64,000 nucleotides of DNA from Cutaneotrichosporon cavernicola (lineage: Eukaryota > Basidiomycota > Tremellomycetes > Trichosporonales > Trichosporonaceae). Made by a program: the position numbers and the translations under genes. A model generated the notes under the pieces. The model saw nothing but the letters and a program-made list of their open reading frames with translations. It did no database searches and was not told where the DNA came from. The stretch covers positions 1,674,001-1,738,000 of the forward strand of contig NC_083396.1 in NCBI RefSeq assembly GCF_030864355.1, given 5' to 3'. Positions 10,736-22,469 of this stretch are shown piece after piece (the stretch's first letter is position 1; each line of letters starts with the position of its first letter).

Positions 10736-13489
10736 TCAACCTCCCCCACCGCCTCCGCCACACCCTCCCCCTCCCCCTCCCCCTCCCCCGCCATCGCCCC
10801 CCCCGCCCCCTCCGCACCCACCTCCCGATGCTCCGCACACACTTCCCGATGCTCCGCACATCGCCCCAGATGAAGAACACGCGCTTGCTGCTGCGCACCC
10901 GCCTGTCGGCCCGCCGATGTTGTGTACGCCAGTGGCGCATGCTGCACTGACGCCGGCGCAGCACGCTGTTGTTAGTTGCAAACCTGACGCGGACAACTCA
11001 CTCGCAACGCCCATCGGCATACACCATGGATTCGCGAGCCCATATGGCCCGTAGAATGAGTACGGTGCCACACCCCAGTACACGTCCGACCTCGAGGTCG
11101 TCGAGCGCGAGGAGCTGCTCCCACGCCGTGGCATCTGCGAACCCCTTCGCCGTCGCTTACCAGGCCGCGGGACCGCTCGTGGCACGAAGACGTAGTACGT
11201 CGTAAAGGGGTCAGGGTGCTCGTGGTTGCGCTTCTTTGAGAACATCGAGTTTCGCGCCGCATCGATGCGTTGCGAGCCCTCGATCTTGACACGGTTGTGC
11301 GTCGACGGGCACATTGCTCCCTGCTCGTCTGGTGCAGACCCGTTGAGTATCTCGATGTCCTGTTTCGCCCCCGTGATGCTCGCCGCCCGCTGCTTGCGCT
11401 TCCAGAATTTCAGCGCCGACTCGGAGGCTACGGCCGATTTGACGACACGTTTCAGCGTCATCTCGCTCTCGAATGACACAGGGCATCCGCAGCCAGAATA
11501 AGCCGTACCGAAGCGTAACGCCCAGCGCACGGCTGTATCGTCGTACGCTCGCTTCAGGGTCACGTCTGCGACCTTGTCGTCGTGGTTAACGAACCGCCCA
11601 ACAAAGGCCGTCGTGTCCTGCACGTAGCCTGAGGCGTGCAGCTGGTGCGTGTGCCAGCATAGGTCAATGTCTGGTGTCAGTTCTGCTTCTCGAAGGGAGC
11701 GAACCAAGAGTAGGCGACAAGAAAGCCTTTGGGTTGACGGACATGAGGTCGAGGAAGGCGTCTGGTGTGAGCTGGACTAATTCCCCGTACACTCACGATA
11801 CCGCGCAGCGGCCTTTTGCAGGAGGTAGAAACGATCCGGTAAGATTGCGTCCCGCCAGCGCGACACCTCGAGCCATCCGATCTTCTCCATGCTGCCGATG
11901 AAAGAGGCCTGGCGCATGATCGCGGCTCCAAGGTCGAAGCTGACAGTCGGGAGGTATGTTTCCGAGTATACTCGCGAGTAGCGGGCAAGCGACTTGCGAA
12001 GCGTCGCACGAGCAGTTTTGACATCGGATCCCAGCATTTGGTTCTGGAAGATTGGGCGCATCAGGCCCTCTTTGAGGATCTCGTTCATAATCGCCTCAAT
12101 CGTCTGCTTGACGGTCCAAGATGTGCGCTCGCCAACTTGCCCTGTCGTAATGGGCGGGTAGCTCTTCGCATTGTCATACCACAGCGGCCTGTAGCCGTAG
12201 AAGCGGCTGGTGGTGCCCTCCACCATCGCACGACTGAACACAAGCGACGCCGGATGCGACAGCGCGCCCGCCTCGCGGCCCGGCCCTAGGTTGGGGAGGA
12301 AGGGCACGCGCTGGTAGTGGAGCTCGGCCAGGTCGCGGATCATACGGTCCAGACGGAGCTGCTCATGAGTAATGTTGAAGGAACAGTGAGGACAGGGCAC
12401 GTTCATATTGTGTGACACGAGGCCCGTTCCGGTCGGGGGCGGACCGATGATGGGGATTTCGACGCCGCCGCCGCACGCTGCACAGTTCATCCAGAGTGTA
12501 GAGCGCGTGTCGTGCAGTGCCACGAGCGAGTCTGGGTGAGCTGTGAGCCGGATGGGGACCGCCTCAGCGTCCTTTGTCCGTGGCTGCCACACGAAAGTCT
12601 CGGGGTCGATACGGCGCACCTGCTGTCAGCGACGTGTGGTCGTGTGACGAACAATGATGCGGAGCGGAAATGCCCCTAGAGCTTTGAGGCCTCGCAGCTT
12701 GCCGCGCTCGCCGCCGGCGCGCACCATGTCGTCCGCATACACACTCGGGTTGAGCATGTACGTGTGCCAGGCCATGAGGACGTCAATGTCGACACTAGCA
12801 ATCACACTCTCCATCTGCGCATCGGAAAGAAACGTTCTGCCCTCCCTGTCCACGAGCGGCCGGCCCGATCTGAGAATCGAGTCCGCGAGGGTGAGGAGGG
12901 AATCACTCGTCGCCCAGCGGTCAAAGCGGGCCGCTGCGCGCAGGCAGAACGCAGTCCATTTGACATCCCCGTCGATGAGAAGGTCATCTTCTTCGTCGTC
13001 TGAGCAGTCGTACGACTCTCTTGGCCATTGCTTGCGCGTGGGGATATGAACATTGTTGCGGTAGAAGTGGGCGTCACGGACATCTTCTTGTAGACAATGC
13101 AAGCAGGCCAGGAAGGTGAGGTGGTCGATGACCTCGGGAATGGTAACAAAGGGCTGAGTGTACTTTGTACCAATGCGGAATGTGGTTGGCAAGTGAGTGA
13201 CTGGGTCAACCTGGGCCAAGGGGGACGAGTCCTGGGTGGATCTCGAACTTTGACGCGCCTCAAGGGGCGTAAAGGTGTGAGCAATCCTCGAGTAAGTTGC
13301 CTGGTCGTTGGAGGAGAAGGGCGTGAGCGTGGCGAAACTGGACGAGTCGGAGAAGACTGGACTGATTGGGGTGGTGGGGGACAGGGGGAGGTGTGCGAGG
13401 TGGTTACGGTGGTGGTAGCCGTTTGTCACTGGGCTGAAGCCAGCGGCGCCGGGAGGGAGGGGCAGCTCCTTGTCCCGGTCGGCTGTCAT
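10736..13489 (-). CDS. Glycine-rich domain-containing protein (DUF1399/GRDP-like)
   Basis: Protein of 871 residues with the DUF1399 signature: LDPxT-like RRIDPETFVWQP, then FLSPTLDIDLCWHTHQL and FVGRFVNHDDKVAD, and a Cys pair in YSGCGCPV. A CxxC-containing segment (MNCAACGGG, then PCPHC) lies near residues 320-360. The C-terminus is almost pure Gly/Cys (GGGCGGGGGG type, encoded at about 10740-10815), which gives the family its name. Five exons, all phase-consistent: 13489-12653, 12619-11797, 11761-11705, 11670-11002 and 10965-10736. Two introns use GTTCGY donors (GTTCGT at 12652, GTTCGC at 11704), and restoring the conserved TLDIDLCWHTHQL needs the second. The last intron (36 nt) is in frame and stop-free. 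Fungal function is unknown; plant GRDPs are linked to stress and development. Confidence 0.85.
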
Positions 13490-14891
13490 GAAGGGCGGTG
13501 GGTGTGATGTTGAGAATATCTTGAATAGGATGTCGAGCTTGTTGGTGGAGGAAACAAGTGTAAGAAGTGGGATGTGGGCGCGTTGGTTGGTGGTATTGTC
13601 AGTGGTTGAGTGGCGAATGGGCCTGCGCTGTTGGCTCTACTTGTACTGTGTACCCAGGTTACCAGAGTACTGGAGTACCAGGGGGCCAGGGGGGGTGAAG
13701 GTGTGGCAACTAGAGTCCGAGGAAGAGTATGGGTGACTTGTAAACCTGGGAATACTCAGGATTGCAGGTATGACCCGTATCAAAGCAAGGGGTGGTTGGG
13801 GGGGAGGGGGGGGGGATGGGAGGGGACGGAAAGAGAGAAGGAGGGAAGGAGGGAATGGGGAATCACATTGGGATGCGGCCGATGCCGGTCCATTCTGGCT
13901 GGCTCAGCTGACGCACAAGACGCGTGCCCTTACAGATATGCAAGCCAAAATGCTATTTAGTATGTAGAATTCCTTAGCAAGGGTTTATCCATCAGCTGTT
14001 CATCTGTGACCGCCACTACCTACCATCAGCCCAAGCCTCATTCCAATTGGGCCATTCCAACCTCAGTCGTCGATAAGCCTAACGTACCCTTTTAACCTAC
14101 TGAGGGCCAAAAGCCGTTTACACCGCCATACCCTTGACCTGCTGGCCCATTACCGGAATGACAGCTTTACACAGGTTTCGACTTTGACCAGCGAGTCGGC
14201 GGATGTCGCCAGATAGAGGGCCATCATCGAGCCGAGCCTCCACCCCAGCCTCAACGCTCCACTGCACAGCAATGTTTTAATTCTAGTGGTGTTCTGAGCA
14301 CATGCCTCCGTATCCAACCTACAATAGACGCGGGGTCAAACACGCCATGGCCATTCCCCGCCTAATTGCGTGGCACGAGTGTTGTGCGAGAATTGACAGG
14401 TTGTGAAACCAGAACGAAACAACCACCAGACCAGCAGGCAGGCCGCAAATCAGCAGACCAGGGCAGGAGGTTAGCCAATCCACCGATGCCAAGCCCTTGG
14501 CTGTACGGCTGTGTTTGTACTGTGTTTGTACCTGGTTGCCGTCACCTTGGTAACCCCCCTGCTACATCACTCTTGATCCCGCCAGTCGCCGCAATCTTGT
14601 TCCACCTGGACCTGACCTGATGGATCTGCTCCACAATCTTGGGTGTTTGATTTCAATAGTCGCATTACATGTTGGATCAAGGTCGGATCCGAGCGATATC
14701 GGTCTCCGTCAGATCAGTGAGGTTAGCGCCTGGGTCAGTTGAGTAAGATCGACCACAGCAACCATTGAATCTGTAGGAGCCTAGTCTCCACAGGCCAGTC
14801 TACACGTTCTCCACCCGACTACCAACGGCCGTGCCATCCCTCGCCCTATCCACATGCAATACAGAATGCGCTCTACTACGTCTACACACAC
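13490..14891. other. Intergenic region with G/purine-rich tract
   Basis: About 1.4 kb with no convincing gene. A purine-rich, G-run-rich tract lies at about 13797-13862. The rest is unique sequence with only short, unconserved frames. It contains the promoter of the DUF1399 gene at its left end and the 3' region of RPT6 at its right end. Confidence 0.55.
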
Positions 14892-16206
14892 TCAGCTGAA
14901 CAGCTTGCCGACACTCGTGTTGGTCTCGGCACCGCGCTTCAGCACCTTGGCAACAGCCATTTCAAAGTCTTCCTGGCCAACATACTGGCGGCGTTCTCGG
15001 AGCGCGTACATGCCCGCCTCCGTGCAGATACCACGCACCTCGGCACCTGAGCAGTTGCCCATCTTCTCGGCGAGCGAGCGGAAGTTGATGCCCCTCTGGA
15101 GCGACATCTTGCGCGAGTGGATCTTAAGAATGGTAATACGGGCCTCGGGGTTGGGTGGGGGGAACTCGATCTTACGGTCGATACGCCCTGGTCGTAACAG
15201 CGCCGAGTCGAGGATGTCGATACGGTTCGTCGCCATGATCACCTGCTGTCAGCTGGGCATAACGAGGACATCTACCTTGATGTTCTTGGTCGGCTCGAAT
15301 CCGTCGAGCTGGTTCAACAGCTCCATCATCGTACGCTGCACCTCCGAGTCGCCGCCGCCACCGCCCTCACCGCCACGCGACGAGCCGATCGAGTCGATCT
15401 CGTCCATGAAGATGATCGACGGCGCATGCTCCCGCGCCATGACGAACAGCTCGCGCACCATCCGCGAACCCTCACCGATGTACTTCTGCACGAGCTCAGA
15501 GCCAGACACACGAATGAAGCGGCAGTCGGTGTGGTGCGCCACAGCACGCGCGAGCAGCGTCTTGCCGGTACCGGGCGGTCCGTAGAGCAAGACACCCTTG
15601 GGCTGGGCGATACCGAGGCTCTCGAACAGCTCCGGATGCTTTACAGGCAGCTCGATGACCTCCTTGATCTCCTTGATCTGCTTGTCAAGACCACCGACCA
15701 TCTCGTACGTCGAGTCCGGGACCTTCTCGACCATCATGAGCGAGACGAGTGGGTCGACCTTGTTTGGCAGGATCGAGTGCAGTAAGTACGAGTCGGCACG
15801 CAGCGCGACACGCAGGTTGGGCGTGAGGGACGAGATAGGAATGTCGGGCGAGAAGTCGACAACGTACTTGCCCTCAGGCTGGACCTTGACCAGCACCTTC
15901 TTCTTGCCCATGACCTTGACAACCTCGCCGACATAGCTTCCAGGCTCCTGCAACACTTGCAACTCCTCACGCAGGAGGCGTACTGACGTCAGCGTTGCTG
16001 GGGAAAGGTCACCCACCCCGCGTGTTCAGCGTGTTGCGCTGCGCTTCCAGTCGCCTCAAGTTCTGTGTCTTCTTCGTGATCTCATGCTCGGTCGCCTCGA
16101 TCTTGTTCTGGTAGTATGTCTGGAGTAAGCTACGGATATTCCCGTGGGAGCTCACCTTGAGCCCGCCGCCAGCGAGCTTGACAGGCGCCTTGGTGGCAAC
16201 AGCCAT
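14892..16206 (-). CDS. RPT6: 26S proteasome regulatory ATPase subunit RPT6 (PSMC5)
   Basis: AAA ATPase of the 19S base, 403 residues, unfolding and threading ubiquitinated substrates into the 20S core. In order: N-terminal coiled coil ([20 protein letters not shown]), OB domain, the near-invariant [19 protein letters not shown], Walker A GPPGTGKT, Walker [15 protein letters not shown], and [20 protein letters not shown] with the arginine fingers. The C-terminal helix domain ends [12 protein letters not shown]. Exons: 16206-16156, 16119-16017, 15982-15276 and 15242-14892. The first intron (36 nt) is in frame and stop-free, so retention would add 12 residues ahead of the coiled coil. A Gly-rich insert (GGEGGGGGD) follows SIGSSR. 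It is divergent from the JTB-like gene over 299 bp. Confidence 0.97.
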
Positions 16207-16505
16207 GGCAGATGAGTGGGTCCGGAGGATTGGGGAGAAAGGAGGGCGTTTAGATATGGTTCAGGTGAAGAATAGGATTGATCAAGAGCAATGCAGTGTG
16301 TAGAGGATGCTTGTTGATGCTAGCTGCCAACTGGTGCTAAGCAGTTGGAGGCGACGACGCGCAACCCACCCACCACTGACGTTCAGCGGCACCAAAACCA
16401 CGTGGTTCGATCACGGTGTTGCGGGGATTGGCCGCGGTGGCATCGGTCCACCCCACTCCATCTTGGACGCCGTCGAGCTGTTCTACTGTTGCTCTAGCAC
16501 TCATC

Positions 16506-17059
16506 ATGATTCTCAGGCGAACAAGGTGAGCTGGATAACGCCGAATAAGCTGACGGCAGATTCGTCCTCGTTCTTGTCGCCGTCGCGTTCCTCACGCTCG
16601 TCTGCGCCACACCTGCTGGTCCAGTGTCGGGCAAGAGGCCACTCGTCGCGCAGCCCGCTGAGGGCTACGACTGCACGCCGTTCGGTGTCTGTGAACCGTG
16701 TCCTGAAGACGAGGTGAGGCTGAAGCAGGCGGCGCTGACGGCAGCGACACCAGCCATTCTGCCAACCGTTCGGAAACCGGCGCTTGCTGCACTGTAAGAG
16801 GGCCGGGGCCGAGGCCGAAGACAAGGGCGTGACGCCCGCGTGGGAGGCGTGCGGCAAGGTCATCAAGAAGGAGCAGCGCGACTTTTACGAGTTTGTCGTG
16901 AGTTCAGAGGTTGGAGGGAACTGACCACAGACGGCGAACGTCCTCCTCCTGATGGTGTGCCTTACCATCTTTGCTGTGCGCACCAGCGCACTGGCGACGC
17001 AGCAGTACCGCCAGCTCGCAGCGCGCATCGGTATCCCGAGTGGCGCGTGGCGAACATAG
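16506..17059 (+). CDS. Small Cys-rich bitopic membrane protein, JTB-like
   Basis: Four tiny exons (16506-16525, 16560-16713, 16754-16897, 16931-17059) encode about 148 residues. There is an N-terminal signal-like segment (FVLVLVAVAFLTLVCA), a lumenal domain with six cysteines (YDC, GVC, EPC, PFC, LHC, EAC), then FYEFV and one membrane helix (NVLLLMVCLTIFAV) with a short cytosolic tail. This order resembles metazoan JTB (jumping translocation breakpoint protein). That relation is my inference from topology and cysteine layout, not from a strong motif. Exon 3 could instead begin at 16745, adding three residues. All three introns end in CTGAC-type branch/acceptor elements, which supports the model. 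The gene is too broken by introns to appear as one long frame. Confidence 0.65.
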
Positions 17060-17733
17060 TGCATGGGAGGAAGAAGCAGTGGCAGGAGAGTTGGAGCGCA
17101 CGAACGGGTGTGCAAGCTCACGTAACGAGACGGCACGTTGGGGCCTCTGCGGTTCGTCACTTTCACGACACGCCGAAGGGCTGTCATCTGACAGCTACAC
17201 AAAGTCGATCCGACAGCCGGCCGGCGAGCGTCGTCCAAGCGTCTCCCGGAAACGTAGAGCACGTGCGTTTGGCCCGGCTCATGCACGCCGCCGTGACTAC
17301 GCTGCGGCCAATGTGACTTGTCAATGTTGTATGCATGTAGTCGATACCTCAAACTCCTCCGTCTGGGCGCCGGAGCGTTCTCGAGACGTACATGTCCAAC
17401 TGCAGAGACAATGAACAGGGAGAGCAGAGATGTCAACGATCTCGGTCCATGAAGCGCATCTGTCGGGCCCTCGGCATTAACTTGCTCACAGTACACATGC
17501 TCGCGAATAGACGTAACCAGGTCATGCAATTTAGCGAACACGGTATCGGCAACTCTCAACATCATCAGACAGCACCCAGAAGCAGCTCCTGACGGCCTGA
17601 CGGTTGACGAAGAGCATTAGCAATTTCAGGAACGGTTCATTACATTCCAATTCTAATGGACGCACCCTGACGGCACCAAAAACAACATGACATGAGACGC
17701 GACGCGTCCAAAGTCAACATCACATTCTCCACC
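17060..17733. other. Intergenic region, no gene seen
   Basis: About 670 bp between the JTB-like gene and CTF4. A 227-codon antisense frame (17565-16885) overlaps it, but it has no recognisable motif and overlaps the last JTB-like exons, so I do not call it. Confidence 0.5.
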
Positions 17734-20700
17734 ATGGACGCCAGCCCCGACGCCGTCCACTCGGCACCAACACACCTCGAGGGAATCACGCGTGTGTGTT
17801 TCAGTCCAGATGGCAAGTGAGTTGCGCCTTTGTGGGCCCCGCGGCACTCCAACCCGCTGCAGACTCCCGACCACCCAGCTAACGTCAGGACAATCTACAC
17901 CGCGGGCGCGGACTGCCTCGTGCGCATCCACGATGCCGCTGCGCCCGACGCTGAGCCCGGTTTCCATGACGAGCACGCCGAGCCCGTGTCCAGTATCACG
18001 GCAAGTACGGACCTGTTGATCACGGCGTGTCTCGATGCAGTGGCGCGTGCTTTCCGTGGTAAGGAGCTCGATGGGTATATTATGCGTGCGAGCGGTGTTC
18101 CCCTCCGATGGGTTCAGGTCGACGCTAAGGGAGAACGTGTGGCGGTGTGCAGCGAGTGAGTACTCGTCAGAGCTTCCTCAGGCCGCTCGCTTTCCGCCTC
18201 GTTGGCTGATCCCAGCGAAAACCTCGTCTACGTCGTCGACGTCAACGACCGCACCAACGTGCAAAAGATCCCGACCAACGACTCGCCAGTCCGCTCTGCC
18301 GCCTGGGACCCCACCGGGCAATACCTTGTTCTCGCGGGTTGCGACGGCAAGCTGAAGGTGTACGACACGAGCGAGAAGTCACCGTTCAACAAGCGCAACC
18401 TCGAAGGCATGATCAAGTCGTCGCAGCCAGACGCGCAGACCCAGTGCTACGTCGCGTGGCACCCGAGCGGCGACTGCTTTGCCGTTCCAACCCGCACGCA
18501 CGAAATTGCACTCATCGCCCGCGACACGTGGAGCAAGCTGGGTTCGTTCCATGCCGACGGACATCGCGAGGTCGTTGGCGAGCTCGCGTGGTCTCCGAAC
18601 GGCAAGTACCTAGCGTCGGCGGCGGGCTCCGAGCTCCTGATCTGGGCGACGGAGGGACACCACGTCGTCGCTCGCTGTAGCACCGAGGCTGAGGTGACGG
18701 GTCTCGCATGGGCACCAAACGCCAACATGATCGCGTTCACGACGAGCAACGGTTGGTTCAACCGCTGGACGGAGCCGGTACCTGCGGATTTTGCGTCGCC
18801 ATTCCTCTCGGACGCGGAGCTCGCGAAGAAGGCGGACAAGATGCTTGACGACGACTTGTTTGGCGAGGACGAGGGGATCGACCTCGACGAGGTTGGAGAG
18901 GAGCTCGGCGACGAGGTGGGTGATGACTGGATCGTCGACGACGATGGCGCGTTTGCCGAGGACGACGGAGAGGCCACGCGCGGCGGGCGCACCCAGGTCG
19001 TCAACGTCACCAAGGCCCAGCCGTCATTCGTACCCGGCGCGACCGAATGGCGTGCCAAGAAGCGGTATCTCGCGTTCAACATGGTCGGCGTTGTCGACGC
19101 CACAGACCAGGAAACACACAATGTCGTCAACGTCGAATTCCACGATAAGAGCGCGCGACGCGGATACCATTTCTCGGACCACTCGCAGTACACCATGGCG
19201 AGCCTGGGAGAGCAGGGCATTGCGTACGCTGCTCCGGCAGGCGAGAACAATGTCCTGAGTGTCGTGCACTATCGGCCCTACGACTCGTGGGGGAGCACCG
19301 CGGATTGGAGCATGTCGCTCTTGGCCGGCGAAGACGCCCTGAGCATCGCTGTTGGCGGACCCGAACAGGGCCTCGGCACCGTCGTCGTGGCGACGAGCAA
19401 AGGTCTAGTACGCTTCTTCACGGCGTCGGGCGTGCAGCGGTACGTCTGGCGCCTGGGCGAGGATGTGATCACACTAGTTGCGGGGCGCGACGCCCTCCTC
19501 GTCATCCACCGCGAGGGTGGGACGAGTCTCGATGGCTGCCAGAGCCTGCGATACACGCTGATGGACCTCGAGACCTTCGACTTGGTGCAGGAAGGCCGTG
19601 TCCCCCTCCCGCGCGACGAGACGCTGGCTTGGGCGGGCTTCTCCTCCGCTGGTGTTCCTGTGATCTACGACAGCACTGGCGTACTTAGCGCTCTCGACCG
19701 CTTCCGCCGCCCAAACCAGGCGCGGTGGGTACCTCTCTTCGACGGCGTGGTTGCAAAGGGTGCCAAGCGCGAGGCCTACTGGCCTGTCGGGGTGAGCGAG
19801 GAACCCGGCGTCCTCCACGCCATCATCCTCAAGGGTGTGGAGCGTGAGCCCTTTTTCCCGCGTCCCCTCCTGCAAGATCTCAATCTCCAAATGCCCCTCC
19901 TCACGACGGACACCGCGCACGGTGCGCTGGAGGAGAAAGCCGCGCGCGCCGCCATCCTCCTCTCAGCGGAGGGGAGCGAAGATGGCCGCATCCAGATCGA
20001 CAAGGACCTTCTCCAGCTCATGCAGGGCGCTTGCAAGGCTGACGCGCTCGCACGTGCCCTCGACCTCGCCCGACTCGTGCACGCTACGAGCTCACTAGAT
20101 GCGGCCCGCCGCATCGCTGACTACTACCACTTCCCGGGACTGGTGGAGCGCATCGGGCACATCAAGTCCGAGAAGGGCCTCGAGCGGGTGAGCTGGGTCG
20201 ACGCCGAGCCGCAGCAGGAATACGTTACCCGGGCCAAGGCCGGTCGCGGCCCAACAAGGGACTTTGAGGACTTTGCACCGGCCCGTAAGCGCACCTTCCG
20301 AGGCCGCGAGCCGCCTAGCAGCAGGGCTACGCCAAGCGCGCGCCGCGCCGAAACCCCCGCCGCGTCTAGGCAGACTGTCGTGCCCGAGACACCTGCACCT
20401 GATGACGAGATGGACTTTGACTCTACAGCGGGAAAAACATTCGACGAAAGCATGCCTCTCGTCGCGTCACCAAAACGCAAGCGTTCCGAGGATGACCAGC
20501 CCGGTGCCAAGAACCCATTCGCGAAGCGCGCAGGTAACCCGTTTGCCAAGGCTGCCGTCGCTCGCCCGCTCGACTCGATCAAGAGCACGTCCTTCTTCGA
20601 TCGTGTGGATGACATCGAGGCCAAGGGCCCTGTTTCTGTGAAGAAGGGAAAGAAGGCGCGGAAGGAGGAGAAGGGGCCGAAGCAGACAACGCTATTTGGC

Positions 20701-20829
20701 ATGCGGCACCCTGTGGCAAAGGACAGCTATGCGTCCATCACAGAAGACGAGGAGGAGGTGGAGCGCGACCCACTCGAGGAGGCGGTCGTGCAAGACTCCG
20801 TCGAGTTTGAGGAGACACTCATGGACTGA
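17734..20829 (+). CDS. CTF4: Replisome adaptor CTF4 / AND-1 (WDHD1, Mcl1)
   Basis: 987 residues in three exons (17734-17816, 17889-18155, 18216-20829). The N-terminal WD40 propeller covers roughly residues 10-300 (GADCLVRIHD, SPVRSAAWDPTGQYLVLAG, HPSGDCFAV, LAWSPNGKYLASA). An acidic linker (EDEGIDLDEVGEELGDEV) leads to the SepB/Ctf4 trimerisation domain (FNMVGVV through the 800s). The C-terminus is basic and disordered with several NPFAK motifs and ends acidic. CTF4 joins the CMG helicase to DNA polymerase alpha and helps establish cohesion. The tail contains PKQTTLFGMR, which resembles a PCNA-interaction (PIP-like) peptide but lacks the usual aromatic pair. The HMG box of animal AND-1 is absent, as in other fungi. 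Confidence 0.93.
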
Positions 20830-21182
20830 TTGTATGCATATCTTGGGCTCGGATGCTGGCATCTAGTGAGGCTGGCTGCAACAAGCATAACGGAAGGGTG
20901 AGGAGCAGAGGCTATGACTAATTCATTAAACGGGAGGTTTGGCGTGAGTCCCGCCGATTCGCTAAGGTTGGCACAAACCTACTACAGTAGTACAGTAGCT
21001 GCCAAGACACGGTACCTGCCTTCCAACTGACCTGGGCACAAACCTACAAGTAGCTGCCAAGAAATGGTACCCGCCTTCCAACTGACCTCATATCAGCTGC
21101 CTCAGCGCCTCCCAGCTGCCTATTTAACAGCTGCACGGCTTCGTCGTCCGACTTTCTTCCCCCATCTCATATCCTCTCGCAG
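20830..21182 (+). promoter_or_regulatory. Promoter of the Cys-rich secreted gene with tandem repeat, CAGCTG boxes and TATA-like box
   Basis: Two imperfect direct repeats, 20970-21034 and 21035-21088, share GGCACAAACCTAC, AGTAGCTGCCAAGA and GCCTTCCAACTGACCT. They are followed by three CAGCTG sites (21094-21099, 21113-21118, 21128-21133) and a TATTTAA box at 21121-21127, about 60 bp before the ATG at 21183. A pyrimidine-rich likely start-site region (TTTCTTCCCCCATCTC) lies in between. The layout suggests a strongly regulated promoter. The binding factor is unknown; CAGCTG fits an E-box for bHLH proteins. Confidence 0.6.
20970..21088. repeat. Tandem direct repeat in promoter (about 65 and 54 bp units)
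   Basis: Unit 1 (20970-21034) and unit 2 (21035-21088) match along most of their length. Unit 1 carries an extra internal 11-bp stretch (TACAGTAGTAC type). Both units end in the same TTCCAACTGACCT sequence. Confidence 0.85.
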
Positions 21183-22255
21183 ATGTTCGCCCTCGTCCTA
21201 GTGGCCGCCTTGGTGGCCGCCACATCCATCACAACCGAGGCCGGTCCAACCATCACAGCCGTGCCACCTCCAACCTTCACATACACTCCCTCTGTCCCAA
21301 CGACTCCGCCCCGAGTCGTACCCCAAGACCTCGTGAATCGAGCGGACGACCCCTGCTACGATGTGTGCTTCGGGATCGCATTCGTCATGTCCCAGTACTG
21401 CAAGGGGGATACCTCCAAGGATATCAGCTCCCAGCTGCAAGGCAATATGTGCTGGAGGGCATGCCAGGTGAGTTTCCTCTCCTCTCTCCCTCCCACACCT
21501 CACTCGCCCGCTCTTCCCTTCAAACCGTCCATTTCCTCCTCATCCCATTTCTCCTCACATCCCCCGATCTGCTCCGCACCATCTCCTTTCTCCTCCCCAA
21601 TACCGCTCCCCTCACTCGCAGTCCTCCCACCTCCCTCTTACCCTCCAGCTTCTCCCCACTATCCCTCCGATCTCCCTTCTAACACCAGTTCCGCGGCGAG
21701 ATCGACTCTTGCCTGTCGTGCGCGCGGTCCAACAACCTCCCAAAACTCGCGGCTAGTATGGAAAGAGACGCCGCGCTTCTCAACTCAGTCTGTGCCAGCC
21801 CCCAGCACACACACGTATGTTCCCTCCAGTGCGAAGATGCCGAGAGATACGCGACAAGAGTCCGAAACTGCCACTATTTAGTTCCGCATTGCGACGCATC
21901 GCTGTGCTCCGGAACGACCGTGTCGGCCGCCTTTTTCAATTGCGGGAGCTGCCTCAACACGGCTCGCTATCCTCTCAATATGCATTCGGCCCTGGACAAG
22001 GAGTACTCCACGTGGACTAGCAAGTGCAAAACGTACGCCTCCCGAGTGAGCCAGTGGTCGTCCCGCAGCGTCGCCCTTGCAATGAGTTCTTCGAGGTCAA
22101 TCTCGTCCGAGTCCAGTGCTAGCGCTTCCTCTCGGAGTGCGGCTTCCGCTTCCTCTGCGAGTGCGGCTTCCGCACTGACTCGGAACGCCGCGCAGACGGA
22201 CGCGCCGGGAGGCTTGCTGGCTGCGGCGGCGTTGGTCGGGGCGCTCGCGTTGTAG
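21183..22255 (+). CDS. Secreted cysteine-rich protein with GPI-anchor-like C-terminus
   Basis: 283 residues in two exons (21183-21467, 21689-22255), separated by a pyrimidine-rich 221-nt intron ending CTAACACCAG. The features are an N-terminal signal peptide (FALVLVAALVAATS), a Pro/Thr linker (about 25-50), a domain with many cysteines (CYDVCFGIAF, QYCKGD, MCWRACQ, DSCLSCAR, CHYLVPHC, NCGSCL), a Ser/Ala-rich stalk (about 225-265), and a small-residue site (DAPGG) before a hydrophobic tail (LLAAAALVGALAL) ending at the stop. This is the usual design of a GPI-anchored fungal wall protein. The family is not one I can name. A degraded relative lies 0.7 kb downstream. Confidence 0.8.
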
Positions 22256-22469
22256 ATTGCTTGCAGCCGGTGAATTGGCTTGACGGCAAGCTTAGTCAGG
22301 GACATTTATGGATGCCTCGACAAATTGAGCCTGTTAACCTTGATGTCAAGTGGTTACGTGGGACAGGGAACAGGCAACAGTATGCTCTCGAGCTGACGTC
22401 TCAAGGAAAATTGGTTGTTGAAAGTGTGCGGCATCACTTTCTCCCGTCCTGCGGAGCTTCATCAGCGTA

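Noticed and set aside
16885..17565. 226-residue minus-strand frame over the JTB-like exons and intergenic region
   Set aside because: Starts in intergenic sequence and runs antisense into splice-supported exons; no motif, so treated as chance.
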